Below are positions 50,929-59,686 of a stretch of 64,000 nt of DNA, piece by piece (position 1 is the first letter of the stretch; the number at the start of each line of letters is the position of its first letter). The stretch is from Bacteroidales bacterium. Its GTDB lineage: Bacteria > Bacteroidota > Bacteroidia > Bacteroidales > ML635J-15. The DNA is taken from NCBI GenBank assembly GCA_003249955.1, contig QKHS01000022.1, forward strand, positions 1 through 64,000, in the 5' to 3' direction. A program made the position numbers and the translations under genes. The notes beneath the pieces were generated by a model that had not been told where the DNA came from, did no database searches, and was given only the letters and a program-made list of their open reading frames with translations.

Positions 50929-51429
50929 CTAACTATCTCCTTCAATTACTAAAATTGCATTTAATTCATATAAGTCTAATTCACCTAATAAGTAGCTCTC
51001 CTTTGGCCTATTTAGATGAAATCGTATTGTGATAAAATTCCCATCAAATGACAATATCACGGTTACATCTTTACCTATTTCAAAAACCAACTTTTTATAC
51101 AGTTCGAATGCAAATGCAATTCCCGTTTCAAAATACTTGGGAGCGCTTTCATCTAGATAATCGCTAAAAAAGAGTTCGTTAACTTCTGCTTCATTTATAG
51201 TTTGGGTTATTTCATCCCTAAATTTTCCATCTTCTTCTGTAAACTCAAAAAAGAATCCACCATTTTTTTCAATAAAAGGACTATTTAGAACATTTTGTAA
51301 ATTTATAGGAATGATAGGTTTCATATTATTAAACTTCTCACCAGCTATTTTTTTAAACCATTTATTATATCGAATATTCATAGACATTTTTCTATATTTA
51401 GCAACTCGTTTCAAGCCACCTCTATTCAT
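50929..51429 (-). CDS. Hypothetical protein, candidate immunity protein
   Basis: 166 aa; directly downstream of an Rhs-CT toxin remnant; followed by a cassette-end site at 50896. Confidence 0.5.
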   Translation of the reverse strand: MNRGGLKRVAKYRKMSMNIRYNKWFKKIAGEKFNNMKPIIPINLQNVLNSPFIEKNGGFFFEFTEEDGKFRDEITQTINEAEVNELFFSDYLDESAPKYFETGIAFAFELYKKLVFEIGKDVTVILSFDGNFITIRFHLNRPKESYLLGELDLYELNAILVIEGDS

Positions 51430-51493
51430 TTATATATTTATTTCCCTATTCTTTTCTCACTGTTTTAACAGGAACAATATCCCATTTTTTTGT

Positions 51494-52103
51494 AATTTTA
51501 TCCTGTGCAAAGAATGACTTTTTTCAAAATCACACATATACTTTTCCTTGCCATCTGAATTATGGTGAATGGGCCCATCTCTTAATCCTGATACGACATT
51601 TCCTGCATCAATCTAGCTTTTATTTGCTTAGGATTCCATATAGTTCTACCAATACCTGTTCCAACTACCTCACCAACGCTTTTAGTGCAAGTCGATATAG
51701 CATCATAAACTGTCCGATTTACTTGATTTTGAGATTTATTTTCAGACATCAATAATTCCTCAGAGCCTAACAAGCATAATGAAAGCACATTAGAGATGTC
51801 TAAAGCTAAAAAAAATGTATCTTGCTGTGGGGCATTCTTATCTGAAAAATTGTTGCATTGCAGGCTATACCTATTTGCTGGATTATCCTCTTCCAACCCG
51901 TCCAAATCAATATAAGTAATAGACTTATTCCCTGCATACTGGCATGACATATAATACTGGTACTTATATTGCAACGAATCCACACTCACAAATCTCACTA
52001 TCCATGCCGCATAATACCTTGCTCTATAACGGGCACTGTCACTCACAATGTAAGCAAAACTCTTCTCTTTCCAATCGAGCAATATGTTTAACTTTTGTTT
52101 CAA
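51494..52103 (-). pseudogene. Orphan Rhs C-terminal toxin module with two frameshifts
   Basis: Rhs core end 'YRARYYAAWIVRFVSVDSLQYKYQYYMSCQYAGNKSITYIDLDGLEE'; frames join as '...GIGRTIWNPKQIKARL / AGNVVSGLRDGPIHHNSDGKEKYMCDFE / KKSFFAQDKITKKWDIVPVKTVRKE'; no ATG start. Confidence 0.65.
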
Positions 52104-52281
52104 ATTTTACAATTTCTTATTTTCAAAGTTAGCAATAAATTATTTGCATAATTCGATACAGGAAAATTTACGCTTTTAGTTATTAAATTTTGGATAAATC
52201 ACCACAGGACAGATTCCTGTTTATCAATTATATTACACAGGGATTTGCACTGTCTGGTAACATATGGGATAATACATTATT

Positions 52282-52698
52282 TCAACAATCATACATTACA
52301 AAATCATACTTTGTGTCCGAATTATAATTATGAACTACTGACATTATTTCGTTTATTAAATCATGAGCTAATTGAATATTATTTTTGCAACAATAATAGT
52401 AATAGTTCGAGTTATAACCTTCTATGTCAAGTTCAATAAATAGTTTTACGAGCCTTGATTCCTTGAATCTTTGAAAACTTGGGTGATTATGTTTCCCAAA
52501 GGATAATGACAATGAAAGTCCAGAGCCACTTTCAATACATACACCAAAATTCTTTAATGATATAGAATTAAAAATTTGTAAATCATTTGTATTGTCCCTT
52601 AATAACACAACATTTAATGTCTTACCTTTTAGACAATATTGTTTATGAAGATTTTCCAACAACCTGTACAAATCAGTTTTTTTTCTAAATAATTTCAT
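52282..52698 (-). CDS. Hypothetical protein (cassette gene)
   Basis: 138 aa; bounded by sites at 52746 (upstream) and 52256 (downstream). Confidence 0.45.
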   Translation of the reverse strand: MKLFRKKTDLYRLLENLHKQYCLKGKTLNVVLLRDNTNDLQIFNSISLKNFGVCIESGSGLSLSLSFGKHNHPSFQRFKESRLVKLFIELDIEGYNSNYYYYCCKNNIQLAHDLINEIMSVVHNYNSDTKYDFVMYDC

Positions 52699-52767
52699 TC
52701 TCTTAATTATAGATAGCTGTTTTTTTCATAAGTCTGTTTACAGCAGCTGACATATGTCACACTACCA

Positions 52768-53385
52768 CTACCGTAATACTTTATCTATTTTATATTCGTT
52801 TCTATCTTTTATTAAATGAAGTTTAATTTTCTTTTGTAGAATAACATCATGCTTCTTATCATAATCATAACGGATATACTTAAATATTATAATAAAATTA
52901 TCTAAACCGGTAGTATCTTCATAAACAGACATAGTATTGTGCCATTCCTTTTCACAAAACTGGCCGTTAATCAACAGGTCCCCGTCAATATAAGAATCAT
53001 TAACTTGTTTTCTCAGGTTTTCTGTTGTAAATTCTTTTAAAATTGAATCTCTTTTATCTAAATTACAAGAGACATCATATGATTCATTAATATATGCAGT
53101 ATAAAAGCTTTTTAACATTTTTACAGCCTCATTATTTAAATCCAGATATTGATCCTCAATAATTTTTACAAGTAAAGAATCTCTATAATTCTTTTCATTT
53201 AATTCCTCTTCTGATTGATCATAAATAACTTCGTCCTGCAAAGAACCGTTCTGTTTCTCTTTATTTACAGGCTCTTTTATTTGCAAGCTATCTGATTTTG
53301 ATTTTTGCTGTGAACAGGCAATAAAGCTCAATACCAACATAAATATTACAAAGTAATGTAATTTTAATTTTTTAATTTTATTCAT
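52768..53385 (-). CDS. Lipoprotein, hypothetical (cassette gene)
   Basis: 205 aa; lipobox 'LSFIAC'; preceded by a full-length cassette repeat and followed by a site at 52746. Confidence 0.5.
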   Translation of the reverse strand: MNKIKKLKLHYFVIFMLVLSFIACSQQKSKSDSLQIKEPVNKEKQNGSLQDEVIYDQSEEELNEKNYRDSLLVKIIEDQYLDLNNEAVKMLKSFYTAYINESYDVSCNLDKRDSILKEFTTENLRKQVNDSYIDGDLLINGQFCEKEWHNTMSVYEDTTGLDNFIIIFKYIRYDYDKKHDVILQKKIKLHLIKDRNEYKIDKVLR

Positions 53386-53436
53386 ATCCGTATCTATAAA
53401 TTTTTACTGATGGCTCACTTTATTGTATTTCATCTT

Positions 53437-53630
53437 TCAAAGTTAGCAATAATTTATTTGTATTAGATATACGCCGGAAAATTTCCGGTTTTTAAGCCTT
53501 TTTCAGATGTTTTTTATTTTAAGAAATGTCTTTTATTTCTGAACTTTTGGAAGAATACCACAACGTAAATCCCTGTGTAACATAACTTATACACAGGGCT
53601 TTTACTGTTAGGTGACATATGGAACATATA
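53437..53630. repeat. Full-length cassette-boundary repeat, copy 1
   Basis: CAAAGTTAGCAATAATTTATTTGTAT ... CGCCGGAAAATTTCCGG ... CCCTGTGTAacataactTATACACAGGG ... GGTGACATATGGAACATATA. Confidence 0.85.
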
Positions 53631-53638
53631 ATTAAATA

Positions 53639-55831
53639 TTACCTGTTCTTCACAAGTTTGAACACAGCATTCTGTCCGCCGGAATTTATAGAAATGTAAT
53701 ACATGCCATCGGGCAAATCCAGATCCAGTTCGATTTTATTTTTGTCAGCGTACTCTTCTTTTAGTATAAGCACTCCCTGTATGTTAAAAATACTTACTTC
53801 TGTTACCGGACTTTCAGACATGGTTTCTATGTAAAGTTTGCCTGTCGTGGGATTAGGATAAACCGATATTATCCTGCTTTGTCCGTTGTCTGATACACTT
53901 ACCGTAGTAACCGCATAACAGTACGATGTGTCGGCACATTCGTTTTGTGTTATCTCAACAGCATAATTTCCGTTTGCCGTGGCAGTAAAACTTTGTCCTG
54001 TTTCGCCCGGTACTGGTTCGTACGAGTTGTCGCAGTCGAGCCAGCGATAGCCTGCTCCGCCGGCCTGGGCGGTAAGTACCGCACCGTTTGCAACAAGCGA
54101 TGTGTCAACAGTATTAATAGTCAGATCAAGACTTACTACAGAATCGCAACCCGTTGAATTCACAAGAGTAAATGTTGCCGTATTATTACTTTCGGTATAT
54201 GTAACGCCATCAATCCATTCGTACGAGTAACATGCAGTAATAATGTCAGACCCTGTGACAGAATTGTTTATGGTCAGATCTATAGAAATTATACTGTCAC
54301 AGCCCCAGTGATTCGGGATTGTGTCAGAATAGATGCCGCTTACATTGTATGTGTAATTTCCTCCTGGCGATGTATATGAGTCGCATTCGGTAACGGTTAT
54401 ACCGGAAAAGGTTTTTCCCGTAACCGCTATATCCATGTAAACAGTGCTGTCGGCAAAAGTAAGAGTGTCTGTAACTGTCATGCTGACGGTATAATCCCCG
54501 GGTTCGTAATAAGTGTAAACAGGTCCGGCAAGCGTATCAGTATCGCCGTTTCCGAAATCCCACAAATATTCGTCACCGTCAATGCTAAGGTCGGTGAAAC
54601 CTATCACGGTTGAATCACAATCCGCAAGGCTTGTGTAATCAAACGCGGCAACAGGATAAGAGAGCTTTACAACAGTATCGGTATTTACAGCACTCCAGAC
54701 GTTAAGAGAATCTCTGAACTGAAAATTTATAATGTGCTCACCTTTCGGGATATGGGTAAGATCAATATCTGCTTCAAGTATAAGCTGTTCTGCGGGAGGA
54801 TCCAGAGTGATGTCCGCGGCATTCTCAAAATCATCGTCAAACCAGTAACGATACCCGAATATCCTGTTCGACGAAATCTGTTCTCCTGTTTTGTAAAATG
54901 ACTTGCTGAGTGTACTGCTGCATGTCCCGTTAATATCCCTGTAGCGGATATTAAGAATATTGATTCCGTTGTTCAGTCCTGACACATCAATTGAAGTAAT
55001 CAGGTTATCCTGCCCTGCCGGAGAAATATTCACCACCTGAACATCATCATAATTGTCGTTGAACCAGAATTCGTACGCGGTTAGTTCATTATCCTGGGTG
55101 TATAAAGACGTATTCTTGTAAAAGGCTTTGCTCAGAGTGCTGCTGTAAATCCCGTTCTGATCAGTGTAACGTATGTTAAGGATATTAATCCCGTCGTGCA
55201 GTCCTGACACATCTATCCCGGCAACGAGTTCATATTGTTCTGCCGGTGTTATTGATACCTGCTGAACGTTTGCATGATCATCATTAAACCAGTATTCGTA
55301 ACCTGTAAGCTGATTCCCCGGAGTCTGCATTTGTGTATTTTTATAAAAGAGCCTGCTTAGCGTACTGCTGTATATTCCGTTTTCATCCCTGTAACGGAGA
55401 TTAAGTACATTTATTCCATCGGAAAGCAGCGAGACATCAAAAGCCGTCGTCAGATTATGCTGTCCCGAAGGGGTGACGGCAACTTCCTGAACACCGGTAT
55501 AATCGTTGTTATACCAGTATTCGTAAGCGACCAGTTTTTTATCAGGAGTAAAAAGTTCAGTATTTTTGTAAAAAACTTTGCTTAAAGTGCTGCTGTAAAA
55601 ACCGTTTTCATCCTTATACCGGATATTGAGCACATTGATCCCGTCGCTGAGCGCAGAAACATCAAGTGATGCCGATAAAGAGTGCTGCGCAACCGGGCTT
55701 ACTCCAACCGTCTGAACATTATCATAGGCGTTGTTGAACCAGTATTCGTAACTTTCCAGGCTTGTCTGTGCCTGTGCCCAAATTCCGGAAATGATGAAAA
55801 TGAATAGTATTTTAAACTTCTTCATAATCAA
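53639..55831 (-). CDS. T9SS-secreted protein with about four 75-aa tandem repeats and a PKD domain
   Basis: 730 aa; repeated 'YEYWFN..Y..VQ.V...P..Q..L....DVS.L.DGIN.LN.RY.D.NG.YSSTLSK.FYKN'; PKD 'WDFGNGDTDT...YTYYEPGDYTVSMTV'; C-terminal 'SVYPNPTTGKLYIE...VFKLVKNR'. Confidence 0.85.
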   Translation of the reverse strand: MIMKKFKILFIFIISGIWAQAQTSLESYEYWFNNAYDNVQTVGVSPVAQHSLSASLDVSALSDGINVLNIRYKDENGFYSSTLSKVFYKNTELFTPDKKLVAYEYWYNNDYTGVQEVAVTPSGQHNLTTAFDVSLLSDGINVLNLRYRDENGIYSSTLSRLFYKNTQMQTPGNQLTGYEYWFNDDHANVQQVSITPAEQYELVAGIDVSGLHDGINILNIRYTDQNGIYSSTLSKAFYKNTSLYTQDNELTAYEFWFNDNYDDVQVVNISPAGQDNLITSIDVSGLNNGINILNIRYRDINGTCSSTLSKSFYKTGEQISSNRIFGYRYWFDDDFENAADITLDPPAEQLILEADIDLTHIPKGEHIINFQFRDSLNVWSAVNTDTVVKLSYPVAAFDYTSLADCDSTVIGFTDLSIDGDEYLWDFGNGDTDTLAGPVYTYYEPGDYTVSMTVTDTLTFADSTVYMDIAVTGKTFSGITVTECDSYTSPGGNYTYNVSGIYSDTIPNHWGCDSIISIDLTINNSVTGSDIITACYSYEWIDGVTYTESNNTATFTLVNSTGCDSVVSLDLTINTVDTSLVANGAVLTAQAGGAGYRWLDCDNSYEPVPGETGQSFTATANGNYAVEITQNECADTSYCYAVTTVSVSDNGQSRIISVYPNPTTGKLYIETMSESPVTEVSIFNIQGVLILKEEYADKNKIELDLDLPDGMYYISINSGGQNAVFKLVKNR

Positions 55832-56841
55832 TAGTCTTGTGCCTCTGTTCTTATCTGGATATTAAGCATGCCTTCGGTTGTTGTTGTCGGGGCAATTATC
55901 TGCAGTTGTATGTGCGGATTTGAAGGCACGGCTCCTTCTTTATACCCGTGTGTTCCTCCGTATAAACCGGCCTGTGTCCCGTCTGTTCCGGGATAAATTG
56001 AAGGGTTTTGCAGATGGTAATCGTGAGCATAGTCAAATGCATTACCGGTCTGATTAACAAATATATCAGCCTGGTCAACAGGGAAATAATTTACCGAATC
56101 CTGTGGAGTTGTTCCGTAATTTGGCGTTGTAACAAAAATATTAGTTTTGATAATATTTGATATCCCGTTAAAATACCTGTAACTGGCGTTAAGGAATACG
56201 TTATTGTTAAAAGTGTTGTTATCACCGGCAGTTGTGTAATTTGACGAAGTACCGGAATAGGAATACATAAATATATTGTTCTCAAATACATTTCCATAGC
56301 TATTAATAACCCTTCCCTGTATTATACAGTTAAAAACTCCGGTATTCTGTGCATTTGACAAATAGAAATAAGCGCCTGTGAATACATTGTTTATGAGCGT
56401 AAGGTTTGTTGACGGGGTTGTTAAATTGCCCTGTATGTTAAGGTCATTCATTTTACAGTATTTTATAGTAACATTATCAACCTGTTCGTTATTGTCAAAA
56501 TAAATATGCCCGTTGATATCAACACCTTCCAGCCTGAATCCGTCTGCATTTTCGGACAAATTGATTGTCCCGTTAACAAATGTTTTTGCCGTTGCCTGTG
56601 TTGAGTCAGGGTAATGACCCGCCCCATATACGATAAGGCTTTTGTCAATATTTCCGGGGGTATTGAACCCTCCGCCAGGCAGGTATATGGTATCTCCGGA
56701 TAAAGATGCGTTGTATGCATCAACAAAAGCATCGGTGCCTGTAAAATGTTGAATGCCTGAAGCTGAGTGTAACGCGACTTTTTGCGCATTTACAATAAAA
56801 GATGCTGAGATTGCGGCAATGATTAAAAATAGTTTTTTCAT
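55828..56841 (-). CDS. Secreted beta-helix/parallel-beta-type protein, hypothetical
   Basis: 337 aa; signal peptide; 'DSTQATAKTFVNGTINLSENADGFRLEGVDINGHIYFDNNEQVDNVTIKYCKMNDLNIQG'; overlaps the next gene by 4 bp. Confidence 0.65.
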   Translation of the reverse strand: MKKLFLIIAAISASFIVNAQKVALHSASGIQHFTGTDAFVDAYNASLSGDTIYLPGGGFNTPGNIDKSLIVYGAGHYPDSTQATAKTFVNGTINLSENADGFRLEGVDINGHIYFDNNEQVDNVTIKYCKMNDLNIQGNLTTPSTNLTLINNVFTGAYFYLSNAQNTGVFNCIIQGRVINSYGNVFENNIFMYSYSGTSSNYTTAGDNNTFNNNVFLNASYRYFNGISNIIKTNIFVTTPNYGTTPQDSVNYFPVDQADIFVNQTGNAFDYAHDYHLQNPSIYPGTDGTQAGLYGGTHGYKEGAVPSNPHIQLQIIAPTTTTEGMLNIQIRTEAQDY

Positions 56842-57163
56842 AATTTAATTGTCGTAAATTGTTAAATATCAGTATGTTATATTTTTTAATTAAAGATTAT
56901 AACAATAAAAACTTTTCCCGTTGTGAAACACTCTCATGATTAAGATATTGACACACCTACAAATATAGTTATATAATGCAGTATCGAACAACAGACCATA
57001 ATAAAATTAACTGACAATTTTATTAACAATAAAAAAATATAGGTATTAACAGGTAACAGCAAACGTTTTAGGGATAATGCAAAGACTACTTTTACGAGAG
57101 AACAAACCTGACAAAGAAAAAGAATATTTTTGGTTAGTTGGGTTAAATAATTGTACTCCTTAA

Positions 57164-57213
57164 CAATTACAATATTTACATTTCATGTTTTTATTAACAC
57201 AAACGTGCGAAAA
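57164..57213 (-). mobile_element. Remnant of an IS1-family 5' end
   Basis: 'ACAATATTTACATTTCATGTTTTTATTAACACAAACGTGCGAAAA' identical to the transposase-start end of the element at 59916..60662. Confidence 0.8.
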
Positions 57214-57391
57214 GTGACATATGGTACACTACGCGGAAAACTTTCCGGTTTTTAAGCCATTTCCAGATGTTTTCTATTTTCAAGAATGTCTTTTATTATT
57301 GGATTTTCGAGAGAACACCACAACATAAATCCCTGTGTATCAATTACGTTACACAGGGATTTTACTTTTAGGTGACATATGGTACACTACC
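57214..57391. repeat. Cassette-boundary repeat, IS-associated form
   Basis: Two copies of GTGACATATGGTACACTAC (57214, 57372) flank the hairpin segment; 13-bp arms AAATCCCTGTGTA/TACACAGGGATTT at 57327-57362. Confidence 0.85.
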
Positions 57392-57393
57392 CA

Positions 57394-57936
57394 CTACCTA
57401 TAAATCCCAGTAATGACTCTGCAAAAAGTTTCATACTTAGCACCACCAGATATTTTTATAGCTGTGTCAATAATTTGCCGTTCCAGTTCTGGACTTAACT
57501 TATACTTCTTCTCAGTAATATGTTTTGTTTTTTCAGTTATGAAAAATAACAATAAATCAAAGAAACAATTAATATCTCTTGAACAATAAAAAACAATGTG
57601 ATTTATATTATTAGAATCCAAAATCTTAATTTCAGAGTCAAAATTATCAAGTGCAACATAATCTACCTCATATTTACCAAAAATCAGAAAGTTTTCAATT
57701 TTTGTTATTCCATAAGAAAAACTCAAATTGTATATATTTAATGAAGTTAAATCATAGCTATAAATCAGTCTTTCCAACATGTTGCTATACGATTTTATAT
57801 TTACTTTTGGATTCTTATTAATTATATAACTATTAATTATTTCATGCTTTAAACTATCTGAAATTGCTAGATGTTCTAGACTTTCATACGTCGGTTTTAA
57901 TTCAAAAACCTTTTTAACAAATGAATCAATATCCAT
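57394..57936 (-). CDS. Hypothetical protein, candidate immunity protein (possibly SUKH/SMI1-like)
   Basis: 180 aa; 5 bp downstream of the Rhs-CT gene; 'ENFLIFGKYEVDYVALDNFDSEIKILDSNN'. Confidence 0.5.
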   Translation of the reverse strand: MDIDSFVKKVFELKPTYESLEHLAISDSLKHEIINSYIINKNPKVNIKSYSNMLERLIYSYDLTSLNIYNLSFSYGITKIENFLIFGKYEVDYVALDNFDSEIKILDSNNINHIVFYCSRDINCFFDLLLFFITEKTKHITEKKYKLSPELERQIIDTAIKISGGAKYETFCRVITGIYR

Positions 57937-57941
57937 ATCTA

Positions 57942-58829
57942 TTAGTTAAAATTTACTTCTGTTACTTTATCTGTTTTCGCATCCCAGACTTCTGTTCTTG
58001 TTCCCAATTTATTGATGCCATACCACCTTCTTTCATCTTTATTATATGCTGCAGACCCATAATAAACGAAAGTGACGACTTTTCTTGTAATATTTCCATC
58101 TTCATTCTTGGTTTCCTGATAATTAGTTACTTCATAATAGTTTTTAGATTCAAAATCATAATATAATTCATTAGTTTTTGAAGGATTCTCAAAAATTCTT
58201 AAATCTGAAGCTGGATTATTGGAATAAATATCTGAGGCATAATGTGCCATTGACAATAAAAATACGAATGAGTATAAATTATTCCCAAATGTCTTTGTAT
58301 TCAATGCTTTACTCCATTTTCTATGTACTTTATCAGGAATCCCAACTGCAGTACCACCTTGGTCAATATGATGATGGACTAGAACATCATCATAATATTT
58401 TGCATGTGTTGGATTATATTTTATCCATACATCATCAACATGAGGTGAAGTCCCTAATACATTTATTCTATACACATTGTCACTACTGAACATTTCTGGG
58501 TTACTTTCTAGTAATTGCGTCCAAAACCAGTTTTGATTTCTGAGATAACCAAATGCATTTGTCCCAGCATATGGACATTTAGTCATATCGACTTTTGGAC
58601 TTTCTGAGAAGTATGACTCAGGAAGCGGACTATTCTCCTCCAACCCATCTATATCAATAAAAGTTATTGGTTTATTTCCTGCATATTGATAAGGCGTATA
58701 ATAAGAGTATTTATGTTGCAACGGGTCAACACTCACAAACCTGCACATCCACGCCGCATAATACCTTGATCTATAACGGCCACGGTCGCTCACAATGTAA
58801 TGAAAATTCTTCTCTTTCCAATCGGGCAA
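57942..58829 (-). CDS. Orphan Rhs C-terminal toxin module with HHH-type (HNH/ENDO VII-like) nuclease-like motif
   Basis: 295 aa; Rhs core end 'YRSRYYAAWMCRFVSVDPLQHKYSYYTPYQYAGNKPITFIDIDGLEE' then 'VLVHHHIDQGGTAVGIPDKVHRKWSKALN'; only a TTG start. Confidence 0.7.
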   Translation of the reverse strand: MPDWKEKNFHYIVSDRGRYRSRYYAAWMCRFVSVDPLQHKYSYYTPYQYAGNKPITFIDIDGLEENSPLPESYFSESPKVDMTKCPYAGTNAFGYLRNQNWFWTQLLESNPEMFSSDNVYRINVLGTSPHVDDVWIKYNPTHAKYYDDVLVHHHIDQGGTAVGIPDKVHRKWSKALNTKTFGNNLYSFVFLLSMAHYASDIYSNNPASDLRIFENPSKTNELYYDFESKNYYEVTNYQETKNEDGNITRKVVTFVYYGSAAYNKDERRWYGINKLGTRTEVWDAKTDKVTEVNFN

Positions 58830-58869
58830 TATATTTAAATGTTGTTTCAGATTTTATAATTTATACTTT

Positions 58870-59063
58870 CAAAGTTAGCAATAATTTATTTGTATGAAAT
58901 ATACGCCGGAAACTTTCCGGTTTTTAAGCCGCTTTCAGATGTTTTCTATTTTCAGAAATACCTTTTGTTATTGGGTTTTTGAGAAAACACCACAACATAA
59001 ATCCCTGTGTATCAATTATGTTACACAGGGATTTTATTGTTAGGTGACATATGGTACACCAAC
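58870..59063. repeat. Full-length cassette-boundary repeat, copy 2
   Basis: CAAAGTTAGCAATAATTTATTTGTAT...CGCCGGAAACTTTCCGG...AAATCCCTGTGTA/TACACAGGGATTT (58999-59034)...GGTGACATATGGTACACC. Confidence 0.88.
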
Positions 59064-59360
59064 TTATCTTTCTAAAAAGCATTCATTTTTATTATTCATT
59101 ATTTCAAATTCAATCTCATCAAGAGAGCTATAACGAGAATCGTTCAACTTTAATGATAAAGCAGAATTTTCTTCATGGTTCCCAAACCCTGAATAATCCA
59201 TTCTAATTCTTTGTTCTCCATAGCATAAGTAAACAATACCATAGTTCTTATAATCCCAATCAAATCTTTTTAAATGGACTATAATTAGTTTTTTATCTTT
59301 AATAAAAAAGATATTCTTAATCTCTTGCTTTTTCATATTTATTGTTCTATCCTTAAACAA
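59064..59360 (-). CDS. Hypothetical small protein (cassette gene)
   Basis: 98 aa; initiation probably at the internal MKKQEIKNIFF; between sites at 59410 and 59043. Confidence 0.45.
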   Translation of the reverse strand: MFKDRTINMKKQEIKNIFFIKDKKLIIVHLKRFDWDYKNYGIVYLCYGEQRIRMDYSGFGNHEENSALSLKLNDSRYSSLDEIEFEIMNNKNECFLER

Positions 59361-59429
59361 TTTTGGTATCTACGTGTATCAATCATGTTACACAGAGATT
59401 TTACTGTTGGGTGACAGATGGATTGTACA

Positions 59430-59678
59430 CTACCCCTTACTTGGCGTTATATAATCAATTACTTTCTTTTCTGAATTATAAAGTATACATTCGACATTTC
59501 TTCCTTTAGTAATTTCAATTGCATATGTTCTCGCATGGGATAGGGACTCAAAAATAGAATAAACAACTTGGGTGTTTTTAGTTGCAAGTTCAAAATCTTC
59601 ATCTAAAATGTGTCCTGTTTGAAAATCAGCTCTAACTAATACTACCTGATTTATATTGACAATTGGAAATCTTTCCAT
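59430..59678 (-). CDS. Hypothetical small protein, candidate immunity protein
   Basis: 82 aa; starts 8 bp after a 47-aa toxin-tail-like ORF; followed by a site at 59410. Confidence 0.45.
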   Translation of the reverse strand: MERFPIVNINQVVLVRADFQTGHILDEDFELATKNTQVVYSIFESLSHARTYAIEITKGRNVECILYNSEKKVIDYITPSKG

Positions 59679-59686
59679 AACATTTA

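Noticed and set aside
58178-58489. 103-aa ORF antisense to the Rhs toxin tip
   Set aside because: Antisense to a supported CDS; no independent evidence.
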